DNA of 6,706 bases. Source: Propionibacteriaceae bacterium (GTDB lineage Bacteria; Actinomycetota; Actinomycetes; Propionibacteriales; Propionibacteriaceae). Position numbers and translations under genes: made by a program. Below, one piece after another: positions 1 through 4,966 of the stretch. Position 1 is the stretch's first letter. Each line of letters opens with the position of its first letter. The notes beneath the pieces are model-generated. The model was given only the letters and a program-made list of their open reading frames with translations. It had not been told where the DNA came from and ran no database searches. The stretch spans positions 1 to 6,706 of the forward strand of contig DAIESZ010000352.1 in assembly GCA_027346035.1 (NCBI GenBank), given 5' to 3'.

Positions 1-388
1 GCCATTCGCCCGGCATCAGGCCGCCGCCGGGAAGCTGCCACAGCCCGGGTACCGCGGTCTTGTCCGAGCACTCGCAGCCGAGGACGCCGCGCGGTGACCT
101 GATCACGGCGTAGGCCGCGATCCTCTGGTTGAGTACGGGAACCTCGCCCGGTTCGATGGTGAGGCTGGGATCGGCCCCCCGGTGTTTGATGCGGGGGGGC
201 CGTGACGAATGTGTGCGGCGCGACACCTGCACCGTGAGGACGACCTCATCGTCGGCCATCCGGGCCGACAACAGATTGTTGATGACGAACCCACGGCGCC
301 ACAGTTCCTGATGGGGATTCTGACCGTGTTGCACCGTGAGGCCGACCAGTTCGCCCGCCCCCGGGGAACTCACTCCTACGATGCGCAT
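1..388 (-). CDS. Nudix hydrolase, N-terminal part (cut by window edge)
   Basis: This frame reads leftward from an ATG at 386-388 and is still open at base 1, so about 129 residues are seen. Residues ~84-129 look like the first strands of a Nudix fold: an Ala-Tyr-Ala-Val-Ile strand, then LWQLPGGGLMPGEW at the edge, which is the classic approach to the Nudix box (GX5EX7REUXEEXGU). The rest of the box, including the metal-binding glutamates, lies outside the window. Nudix enzymes hydrolyse nucleoside diphosphates linked to another moiety; the substrate cannot be told from this piece. Ahead of the Nudix strands are about 75 residues that I do not recognise. They are rich in polar and basic residues and may be a small N-terminal domain. 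No usable Shine-Dalgarno is present (GAAGGG abuts the ATG), but a CATGAT hexamer lies 6 nt upstream, which suggests a leaderless mRNA. The lipoprotein gene upstream on the same strand ends 119 nt away. Confidence 0.8.
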   Translation of the reverse strand, partial: MRIVGVSSPGAGELVGLTVQHGQNPHQELWRRGFVINNLLSARMADDEVVLTVQVSRRTHSSRPPRIKHRGADPSLTIEPGEVPVLNQRIAAYAVIRSPRGVLGCECSDKTAVPGLWQLPGGGLMPGEW

Positions 389-394
389 CCCTTC

Positions 395-400
395 ATCATG
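395..400 (-). promoter_or_regulatory. Putative -10 box of the Nudix gene (leaderless start)
   Basis: CATGAT on the minus strand, with 6 nt (GAAGGG) before the ATG at 388. It fits the actinobacterial TAnnnT pattern except for its first base. At this distance transcription would begin at or next to the start codon. No clear -35 box is seen. Confidence 0.4.
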
Positions 401-507
401 ACACGACCGGCAGCGGACGCCCCGAACGTCGGCTGCGGGCCGGGCCGTGAGCAGCGGTCGACGACGATGCCGGATCGGCGCCGTCGGGCGGTCTGCGCCG
501 TGACGGA

Positions 508-1503
508 TCAGCCGTCGACGAGTGCGGTGACATCGGTGCCGTCGAGGGTGAACGCCCGGGTTTGGTCGTGGGCGGTCACCCGCAGCACCGGCTGCGCCAG
601 TCTGTCGCGCCGGTCGATCACCCAGTGCACCGACGCCGCGTCCGCGGAGGGCACCGACGACCCGACGGATGTGGCGACCGCGCTCGGACTCACCGGTGCT
701 CCGATCGAGGCGAGCTGCACGATGCGGGCGATGACCGCGGGCTGCACGAGCGACACGTCGAACAATTCGGGCAGCTGACCCTTCTCGGACGCCGCCCACT
801 GCGGCAGGCTCTGCGGGCGGGTGACCACGTCGATGACTCCCGGCTGGCTTCCTGGCAGGTCGACGTACAGACCGCTGCCGGGGTTGTAGCCGATGGCTCC
901 GGCCTGGGTGGCGCCGCCCAGGCAGTCGCGCAGTGCCTCGCTGATGCCGGCAGCGGTGGCGAAGTCGACGGTGTGCACCAGCGTCCCGTCGGGACGGAAG
1001 AACACGGTCGCCGATTCCGGGTTGGTGGTCACCGTCATCAGCACCTGCCCCTGGTTGTATTCGACGATCTGCAGCTCCTGGTTCTGGCGCGATCCGGACA
1101 CGTCGGCGGCCACCTGGAACAGCTCGCCGACGTTGTCGATGTTGAACGTAGTGGGGTCGAAGCTTGCCTGGTTCACGTCGGCGATGTCGCTCTGGGCCGG
1201 CCCCACGACGCCGTTGGTCCACGCCCACGTGTAGGCCTTGCCGTTGCGCACGATGCTCAGCGAGGCCTCGATCGGAGTGATGTCGACCTTGACCGCACGG
1301 TGGGTGCCGGCGGCCGCCATCAGCTCGTCGATGGCCGCACGCGCGCTGCCGGGCGTGGTCAGCGTCCCGGGCGTGGCGGACGCGGACGCGCCCGGCCCGG
1401 GGGAGGTCGAGGTCGGAGGGGCGATGATGGCGCACCCTCCGAGGACCGCGACGCCCACCAAGGACAGCGCGAGGCCGACCCAGCCACGGTGACGCGATCT
1501 CAT
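508..1503 (-). CDS. Secreted lipoprotein of unknown function
   Basis: This is a 331-residue protein with an N-terminal lipoprotein signal: Arg/His-rich residues 2-6, a hydrophobic stretch at 9-22 and a lipobox LGGC whose Cys24 would be lipidated. A Ser/Thr/Pro/Gly/Ala-rich linker follows at ~28-53, typical of proteins held on the outer face of the actinobacterial membrane. The body (54-331) looks like alternating strands and short helices. I do not recognise the family. The fold could resemble the LppX/LprG-type lipid-binding lipoproteins, but I see no diagnostic motif. Two parts of the body look alike: an Asp-Gly-Thr strand ending near 172-176 and another near 321-325, each preceded by a Val-Thr strand and a Phe-Asp segment (115-116, 248-249). 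This suggests an internal duplication. The start is the ATG just before the signal peptide; the open frame extends far upstream, but that extension crosses the neighbouring glycosylase gene and would bury the signal. Only one other Cys (194) is present. It is transcribed divergently from the glycosylase gene. Confidence 0.85.
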   Translation of the reverse strand: MRSRHRGWVGLALSLVGVAVLGGCAIIAPPTSTSPGPGASASATPGTLTTPGSARAAIDELMAAAGTHRAVKVDITPIEASLSIVRNGKAYTWAWTNGVVGPAQSDIADVNQASFDPTTFNIDNVGELFQVAADVSGSRQNQELQIVEYNQGQVLMTVTTNPESATVFFRPDGTLVHTVDFATAAGISEALRDCLGGATQAGAIGYNPGSGLYVDLPGSQPGVIDVVTRPQSLPQWAASEKGQLPELFDVSLVQPAVIARIVQLASIGAPVSPSAVATSVGSSVPSADAASVHWVIDRRDRLAQPVLRVTAHDQTRAFTLDGTDVTALVDG

Positions 1504-1510
1504 GCCCTCG

Positions 1511-1516
1511 AGGCTA
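1511..1516 (-). promoter_or_regulatory. Putative -10 box of the lipoprotein gene
   Basis: TAGCCT on the minus strand lies 7 nt upstream of the ATG at 1503 and matches TAnnnT exactly. The GAGGG between the box and the ATG is too close to act as a Shine-Dalgarno. A leaderless transcript is the simplest reading. The same hexamer precedes the gene at 2922. Confidence 0.5.
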
Positions 1517-1534
1517 CCGATCGGCCCAATCGGT
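1516..1534. promoter_or_regulatory. Dyad in the divergent promoter region (possible operator)
   Basis: ACCGAT, 7 nt, ATCGGT forms an inverted repeat with perfect 6-bp arms. Its left arm also contains most of an 8-bp palindrome CCGATCGG (1517-1524). It sits between the divergent lipoprotein and glycosylase genes and touches the lipoprotein -10 box. A repressor bound here could affect both genes. This is inference from position and symmetry only, and short dyads arise easily in GC-rich DNA. Confidence 0.3.
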
Positions 1535-1560
1535 CGCGAGCCGGGATGGGGCGAGCGTGG

Positions 1561-1566
1561 TGAGAT
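1561..1566 (+). promoter_or_regulatory. Putative -10 box of the glycosylase gene
   Basis: TGAGAT lies 6 nt before the GTG at 1573. It lacks the A at the second position of TAnnnT, so the match is weak, but the spacing agrees with the other putative leaderless starts in this window and no good Shine-Dalgarno is present. Confidence 0.3.
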
Positions 1567-1572
1567 GGACGG

Positions 1573-2202
1573 GTGAGCGATGCCTGGCCCCTCGAACTCA
1601 CGGGCGACGCCGTGTCGGTGGCCCCGCGACTGCTGGGGGGTGTTGTCGTGCATCGCGGGGTCGCGGTGTGGCTGAGCGAGGTGGAGGCCTACACGGGGGC
1701 CGACGATCCGGCGTCCCACGCTCACCGGGGGCCGACGGCCCGCAACGCGGCGATGTTCGCCGGCCCCGGTCACGTCTACGTCTATCTCAGTTACGGGATC
1801 CACCATGCCGCCAACATCGTCACCGCACCCCCGGGGACCGCGGCCGGCGTGCTGTTGCGTGCTGGTGAGGTGGTGGCCGGGCTCGACCTGGCGCGTCGCC
1901 GGCGTCCGGGTGTGGTCGACGCTCGGCTCGCCTCCGGTCCGGGGAACCTGGGGCGCGTGCTGGGCCTCACCCTCGACACCACCGGGCGGCGTTTCCGCGT
2001 GATCGCCGCCCCCGTCACTCCGGTCGCGATCATCGGTGATGAACGCGACGACAGCCTGCTGTTCGCCCCCGCCGGGGCCACGGTCGCAGTCCGGCAGGGG
2101 CCTCGGGTGGGGGTGGGTGCCGCTCACGAGCGACCGTGGCGGTTCTGGATCGCCGACGATCCGACGGTGTCCAGATACCGCCGGGCGGCGTCCGCAAGGT
2201 GA
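1573..2202 (+). CDS. 3-methyladenine DNA glycosylase, Aag/MPG family
   Basis: This 209-residue enzyme cuts the N-glycosidic bond of alkylated or deaminated purines (3-methyladenine, hypoxanthine and similar), leaving an abasic site for base excision repair. The fold is that of human AAG (Pur_DNA_glyco), not E. coli Tag or AlkA. Residues that match the human active site by motif and spacing are E38 (catalytic, in EVEAY; human E125), Y40 (Y127), H49 (H136), Y71 and Y74 in YVYLSYG (Y159 and the intercalating Y162), N81 (N169) and R96 in LLRA (R182). The family segment SGPGNLGRVLGL lies at 121-132, and PWRF with the following Ser-Arg lies near the C-terminus. Length is usual for bacterial members. 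The start is GTG; the protein begins just before the first family strand (VAPRLLG, ~16-22), so little room remains for another start. It is transcribed away from the lipoprotein gene and is probably monocistronic, as 229 nt separate it from the next gene. Confidence 0.95.
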   Translation: MSDAWPLELTGDAVSVAPRLLGGVVVHRGVAVWLSEVEAYTGADDPASHAHRGPTARNAAMFAGPGHVYVYLSYGIHHAANIVTAPPGTAAGVLLRAGEVVAGLDLARRRRPGVVDARLASGPGNLGRVLGLTLDTTGRRFRVIAAPVTPVAIIGDERDDSLLFAPAGATVAVRQGPRVGVGAAHERPWRFWIADDPTVSRYRRAASAR

Positions 2203-2293
2203 GCCGCAGCAGGTCCGTCGCTCGGAATCGTTGCTTGTCAGTTGGCCTTGAGTCATGCCATCGGCACTGATCCGGCGACATGGTGGCCCGTGC

Positions 2294-2322
2294 TTCCCCA
2301 TGGCCATCGGCGGGTCTACAGT
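2294..2322 (+). promoter_or_regulatory. Putative promoter of the SRPBCC gene
   Basis: TACAGT at 2317-2322 is a good TAnnnT -10 box. A weak -35 candidate, TTCCCC (2294-2299), lies 17 nt upstream. Transcription would start near 2329-2330, giving a leader of about 100 nt before the ATG at 2432. The -35 match is poor, so the call rests mainly on the -10 box and on the lack of any other good candidate in this stretch. Confidence 0.35.
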
Positions 2323-2329
2323 CGAGACA

Positions 2330-2431
2330 TCCCCCGCCGGCGGGTGGGGCGATCAGACAAGAGACACGGTGCGGTGTCATGCCGCGCCACCGGCTCACGG
2401 GGCCGGTCAGACACCTGAATCGAGGTCCACC
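2330..2431 (+). other. Structured 5' leader ahead of the SRPBCC gene
   Basis: Three inverted repeats follow each other: a perfect 12-bp palindrome CCCGCCGGCGGG at 2333-2344; GACAC/GTGTC at 2363-2367 and 2374-2378 with a 6-nt loop; and ACCGGC/GCCGGT at 2389-2394 and 2402-2407 with a 7-nt loop. A Shine-Dalgarno GAGG (2422-2425) then lies 6 nt before the ATG. The repeat TCAGACA occurs at 2353 and 2407. I recognise no known riboswitch. The rest of the gene-free stretch (2203-2329) holds the putative promoter and nothing else that I can support. Confidence 0.35.
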
Positions 2432-2845
2432 ATGACTGATGTCGTCACGAGCGAGGCTGCCGGGAAGACAGAGGACACCGTCGTCGTCCAGCGACAGGTG
2501 TCCCACGAACTGAAGAATGTCTGGAACGCGCTGATGACCGATGAGGGAGCCGAGGCCCTGCTTGGCCCGGGCGCACATCTCGGCGACAAGGGTCACACAT
2601 GGATCGCCGAGGACGGCACACGTGGCGTGACCCGCAGCTTCCACCCGATGGAACAGATCCGCTTCTCCTGGCACGCCGACGAGGCTGCCCCCGCCACGAT
2701 CGTCGACCTGCACCTGCGCCGGGTCGGCGACGCCACCACCAGCCTCGAGGTCGTGCACGGCCACCTCTACGACGGCATCGACCGCGACGAACTGGTCGAG
2801 CACTGGAGCCGAGCATTGGAGCGCATCGACCACGAGGCCCTGTGA
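2432..2845 (+). CDS. SRPBCC / AHSA1-like domain protein
   Basis: This is a 137-residue protein that is essentially one START-like (SRPBCC) domain. After a polar N-terminus (~1-14), a strand VVVQRQV (~17-23) leads into the family's hallmark first helix with a Trp (HELKNVWNALM, ~25-35). Strands follow around ~56-100, including a segment TRSFHPMEQIRFSWH typical of AHSA1-like members, and the protein ends in a long amphipathic C-terminal helix (~113-136) that closes the cavity. Such proteins bind a hydrophobic ligand or, in the Aha1 family, assist Hsp90; no ligand can be named here. The ATG was chosen because GAGG lies 6 nt upstream. The frame is open for 59 more codons to an ATG at 2255, but that stretch runs through the putative promoter, has no domain character and would place the Shine-Dalgarno inside the gene. 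It is followed by a strong hairpin and is probably monocistronic. Confidence 0.85.
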   Translation: MTDVVTSEAAGKTEDTVVVQRQVSHELKNVWNALMTDEGAEALLGPGAHLGDKGHTWIAEDGTRGVTRSFHPMEQIRFSWHADEAAPATIVDLHLRRVGDATTSLEVVHGHLYDGIDRDELVEHWSRALERIDHEAL

Positions 2846-2868
2846 ACCCGGCGCTGTTCCACTGATGA

Positions 2869-2895
2869 GCTGACCGGGTGGCCCACCCGGTCAGC
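2869..2895 (+). terminator. Hairpin terminator after the SRPBCC gene
   Basis: Arms GCTGACCGGGTG (2869-2880) and CACCCGGTCAGC (2884-2895) pair perfectly over 12 bp around a 3-nt loop. The hairpin begins 23 nt after the stop codon. No T-run follows, as is common for actinobacterial hairpin terminators. It works on paper for either strand, but only the plus-strand gene ends here. Confidence 0.7.
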
Positions 2896-2909
2896 GGGCC
2901 GCCCGCGGT

Positions 2910-2915
2910 TAGCCT
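2910..2915 (+). promoter_or_regulatory. Putative -10 box of the 2-TM / EcsC unit
   Basis: TAGCCT lies exactly 6 nt before the ATG at 2922 and only 14 nt after the terminator hairpin. It matches TAnnnT fully, and there is no Shine-Dalgarno, so the mRNA is probably leaderless. A -35 box is not evident; the position would fall in the right arm of the hairpin. Confidence 0.5.
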
Positions 2916-2921
2916 GAACGC

Positions 2922-3239
2922 ATGCTCAAGTTCACCAAGGGGCTGTTCCTCGTCATGGGACTCGCGGCCGCCGTCACGGCGGTCACGTTCATGTCCGGGC
3001 TCTTCTCCCAGGTCGACGAGCTCATCGCCACCTCCCGGGGCGGCGGCGTCGCCGTGGCGGGCGGGCCCAAGCGGCAGATCTGGATCGCCATGGCCGCCGC
3101 GGCGCTCACCGGATTGTTCATCGGCATAGGGCTGGCGCTGCCGCGCCGCACCGCGCGCAGCATCCGCAACGAGACCCGTGCCCGGCTCGCCACGTCGGCG
3201 ACAGTCGCGGCGTCGGCCTCCGACATCGACGAGGAGTGA
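2922..3239 (+). CDS. Small two-TM membrane protein, unknown function
   Basis: This is a 105-residue protein with two hydrophobic segments, ~8-28 and ~53-73. They are separated by a ~24-residue loop rich in Gly and Ser that holds charged residues at its ends (Asp32, Glu33, Arg39, Lys50, Arg51). The C-terminal ~30 residues are first basic (PRRTARSIRNETRAR, 74-88) and then end in an acidic tail DIDEE. The positive-inside rule puts both termini in the cytoplasm (Lys3, Lys6 and the 75-88 Arg cluster). I do not recognise a family. The stop codon is 3 nt before the start of the EcsC-family gene, and the end of this gene supplies that gene's Shine-Dalgarno, so the two are very likely co-transcribed and translationally coupled. 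A functional link is plausible but not shown. Confidence 0.8.
   Translation: MLKFTKGLFLVMGLAAAVTAVTFMSGLFSQVDELIATSRGGGVAVAGGPKRQIWIAMAAAALTGLFIGIGLALPRRTARSIRNETRARLATSATVAASASDIDEE
3231..3236 (+). promoter_or_regulatory. Shine-Dalgarno for the EcsC-family gene
   Basis: GAGGAG lies 6 nt before the ATG at 3243 and inside the last codons of the upstream 2-TM gene. It fixes the start choice and suggests translational coupling. Confidence 0.7.
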
Positions 3240-3242
3240 TGC

Positions 3243-3950
3243 ATGGGCCTGTTCGACCTGCTGAAGCCCGGTGGTGATGCCACCGGCGACGCCCGGGCGG
3301 CCCTCGACGCGGCGGCCGATCCCTCGGTCGACCAGACGGCGGTCACCCGGCTCGTCGAACGGCTGCTGGCGATCGGTATCGACGGCGCCGCGGCCTACCC
3401 CTCGGCCCGCAGCGTGGCCGAGTCGGCGCTCGCCGACGCCGGCGGCGATCGCGAGCAGGCGGTCAACAAGATCATCCGTCACCATGTCGTCACCGGTGGC
3501 ATCGGGGGCGTCGCGACCTCGGCCGGGGGATTCGTCACCATGCCGGTGGCGCTCCCGGTGAACATCGTCGAGTTCTACGTGCAGGCCGCCCGCATGGTTG
3601 CCGCCGTCGCCACCGTGCGTGGGTACGACGCCACCGACGACACGATCCGCACCGCCATACTGCTCACGATGCTCGGCAGCAACGCCGACGAGATGCTCGC
3701 CAAGGCCGGGATCACCACCGGTGGCGGCCGACTCGCCACCCTCGCGGCCGGGCGGCTGCCCCGCTCGGCGATGATGATCATCAACAAGGCCGTCGGATTC
3801 CGGCTGCTGCGCACCGTCGGTGAGGGCACCGCCGGACGCCTGGGCCGGGCGGTCCCGGTCGTCGGCGGCGCCGTGGGCGGAGCGATCGACGGCTACATGA
3901 TGCACCGCATCGCCCGGCAGGCGCTGACGGAGTTCCCGCGGCGCCAGTGA
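3243..3950 (+). CDS. EcsC-family protein
   Basis: This is a 235-residue protein of the EcsC family, named after a Bacillus subtilis protein encoded beside the EcsAB ABC transporter; the biochemical role of the family is not known. The N-terminus (1-8) is a short amphipathic piece. A helical region with charged residues (~30-80) leads into the hallmark Gly-rich hydrophobic core GGIGGVATSAGGF (85-97), then PVALPVNIVEFYVQAARMVA (101-120) and RGYD. A second Gly-rich hydrophobic segment near the C-terminus, AVPVVGGAVGGAIDGYMM (203-220), matches the second conserved EcsC block. Both segments are hydrophobic enough to bind or enter the membrane, but the protein lacks a clear multi-pass layout. No ABC transporter gene is present in this window, unlike the original ecs context. 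It is coupled to the 2-TM gene upstream and 50 nt ahead of the DUF389 gene downstream on the same strand. Confidence 0.85.
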   Translation: MGLFDLLKPGGDATGDARAALDAAADPSVDQTAVTRLVERLLAIGIDGAAAYPSARSVAESALADAGGDREQAVNKIIRHHVVTGGIGGVATSAGGFVTMPVALPVNIVEFYVQAARMVAAVATVRGYDATDDTIRTAILLTMLGSNADEMLAKAGITTGGGRLATLAAGRLPRSAMMIINKAVGFRLLRTVGEGTAGRLGRAVPVVGGAVGGAIDGYMMHRIARQALTEFPRRQ

Positions 3951-3989
3951 CCCCCGCTCGGCGCCCTGTCGCGGTGCCCGCGCCGGTGC

Positions 3990-3995
3990 AACGAT
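3990..3995 (+). promoter_or_regulatory. Possible -10 box of the DUF389 gene
   Basis: AACGAT lies 5 nt before the GTG at 4001. It has the A and final T of TAnnnT but not the first T. The GAGG after it is 1 nt from the start codon, too close to serve as a Shine-Dalgarno. A separate leaderless transcript is possible; read-through from the EcsC gene is equally possible. Confidence 0.25.
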
Positions 3996-4000
3996 GAGGC

Positions 4001-4966
4001 GTGCTGCAATTGCGGATCTCGACCCCGGAGCGCCTGACCCCGCAGATCATCAACCTGCTGGCCGGCGATCCCGCCACCGGCACGCTGTCGGTGTTCGAGG
4101 GGGCATCGGTGCTGCCCGAGGGCGACCTCATCATCGCCGAGGTGGCCCGGGTCGGGGCCGACGAGATCGTGCACGAACTGATCGAGCTCGGTGTCCACCG
4201 TGACGGTTCGATCATGCTGCAGCCCATGCAGGCCTGGGTGTCGCGGCGCGGGTTCGAGGCCGAACGGGCCCGATCGGGCACCGGCGCCGATGCGATCGTG
4301 TGGGTCGACGTCACCCAGCGCGCCTACGACGACTCGGAGCTCAACTTGATCTTCCTCTCGTTCATGACGATGGCGACGCTGATCGCCGGGATCGCGATGA
4401 TCCTCGACTCCCAGATCCTCACGGTCGGCGCGATGGTGCTCGGCCCCGAGTTCGGCTGCATCGCCGCCCTGGGGGTGGCGCTCCTGCAGCGACGCTGGCG
4501 GCTGTTGGGCTACGCCGCCCGAAGCCTCGTGGTCGGATTCGGTGTGGCGATGGCGATCACCACCCTCGTCACGCTGGCCGGGCGGGCACTCGGTTGGGTG
4601 ACTCTCGGCGAGGTGGTGACGAAGCGGGCGGCCACCGCCTTCATCTACAAGCCCGACCGATGGTCGTTCGTCGTGGCCGTCATCGCCGCCGCGGCGGGGG
4701 TCTTGTCGCTGACGTCGGCACGCACGGGCGGATTGTCGGGTGTGTTAATCTCGGTGACCACCATTCCCGCGGCGGCGAATGTGGCCGTGGGGCTCGCGTT
4801 CGGCGCCTGGGGTGAGGTGTGGGGCAGCGCGGCGCAGCTGGGCATCAACCTCAGCGCGATGGCGGTCGGCGGGGCGCTCACCCTCGCGATCCAGAAGTGG
4901 CTGTGGAGCCGTTTCGTGCTGCGCAGCTGGCGCGAGAAGCGCGGCCGCTCGATCAGTTCGCAATAG
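4001..4966 (+). CDS. DUF389 multi-pass membrane protein
   Basis: This is a 321-residue protein of the DUF389 (TIGR00341-like) family, whose function is unknown. The soluble N-terminal part (1-~100) has the family's opening pattern: a short strand LQLRIS, a helix, then EGDLIIAEVAR (40-50) and a second strand-helix unit. A linker VTQRAYDDSELN leads into the membrane part, with about six hydrophobic segments (~114-134, 139-161, 169-196, 223-240, 245-269, 274-297). Family motifs are TVGAMVLGPEFG (141-152), normally written GAMviaPemgPi, and SGVLISVTTIPAAANVAVGLA (246-266), normally vGvliaaalvPpaaa. The C-terminal tail is strongly basic and probably cytoplasmic. The usual Pro after the Gly in GPEFGP is Cys153 here. 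GTG was chosen because the first family strand starts at residue 2. An in-frame TTG at 4010 is 10 nt from GAGG but would cut that strand. The 3' end overlaps the sirtuin gene by 14 nt. Confidence 0.88.
   Translation: MLQLRISTPERLTPQIINLLAGDPATGTLSVFEGASVLPEGDLIIAEVARVGADEIVHELIELGVHRDGSIMLQPMQAWVSRRGFEAERARSGTGADAIVWVDVTQRAYDDSELNLIFLSFMTMATLIAGIAMILDSQILTVGAMVLGPEFGCIAALGVALLQRRWRLLGYAARSLVVGFGVAMAITTLVTLAGRALGWVTLGEVVTKRAATAFIYKPDRWSFVVAVIAAAAGVLSLTSARTGGLSGVLISVTTIPAAANVAVGLAFGAWGEVWGSAAQLGINLSAMAVGGALTLAIQKWLWSRFVLRSWREKRGRSISSQ

Noticed and set aside
389..507. Terminator for the lipoprotein gene in the gap before the Nudix gene.
   Set aside because: Only short or bulged GC-rich pairings are visible (for example GGCGC / GCGCC); none stands out.
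562..1563. Plus-strand 333-residue frame opposite the lipoprotein gene.
   Set aside because: Arg/Gly/His-rich shadow translation without domains; the opposite strand carries a clear lipobox protein.
508..2307. Long minus-strand frame of 599 residues covering the lipoprotein and the region opposite the glycosylase gene.
   Set aside because: Only its last 331 residues are real. The upstream part is antisense to the well-supported glycosylase, has low-complexity Arg/Gly/Pro composition and would bury the lipoprotein signal.
2255..2431. N-terminal extension of the SRPBCC protein to an ATG at 2255.
   Set aside because: It runs through the putative promoter and hairpins, has no family similarity, and a good Shine-Dalgarno sits before the ATG at 2432.
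2445..3905. Minus-strand frame of 486 residues opposite the SRPBCC, 2-TM and EcsC genes.
   Set aside because: Low-complexity Arg/Gly/Asp-rich translation with no domain, typical of an antisense shadow in GC-rich DNA.
3959..3985. CGGCGC / GCGCCG inverted repeat between the EcsC and DUF389 genes as a terminator.
   Set aside because: Only 6-bp arms with a 15-nt loop and no T-run; expected by chance in such GC-rich sequence.
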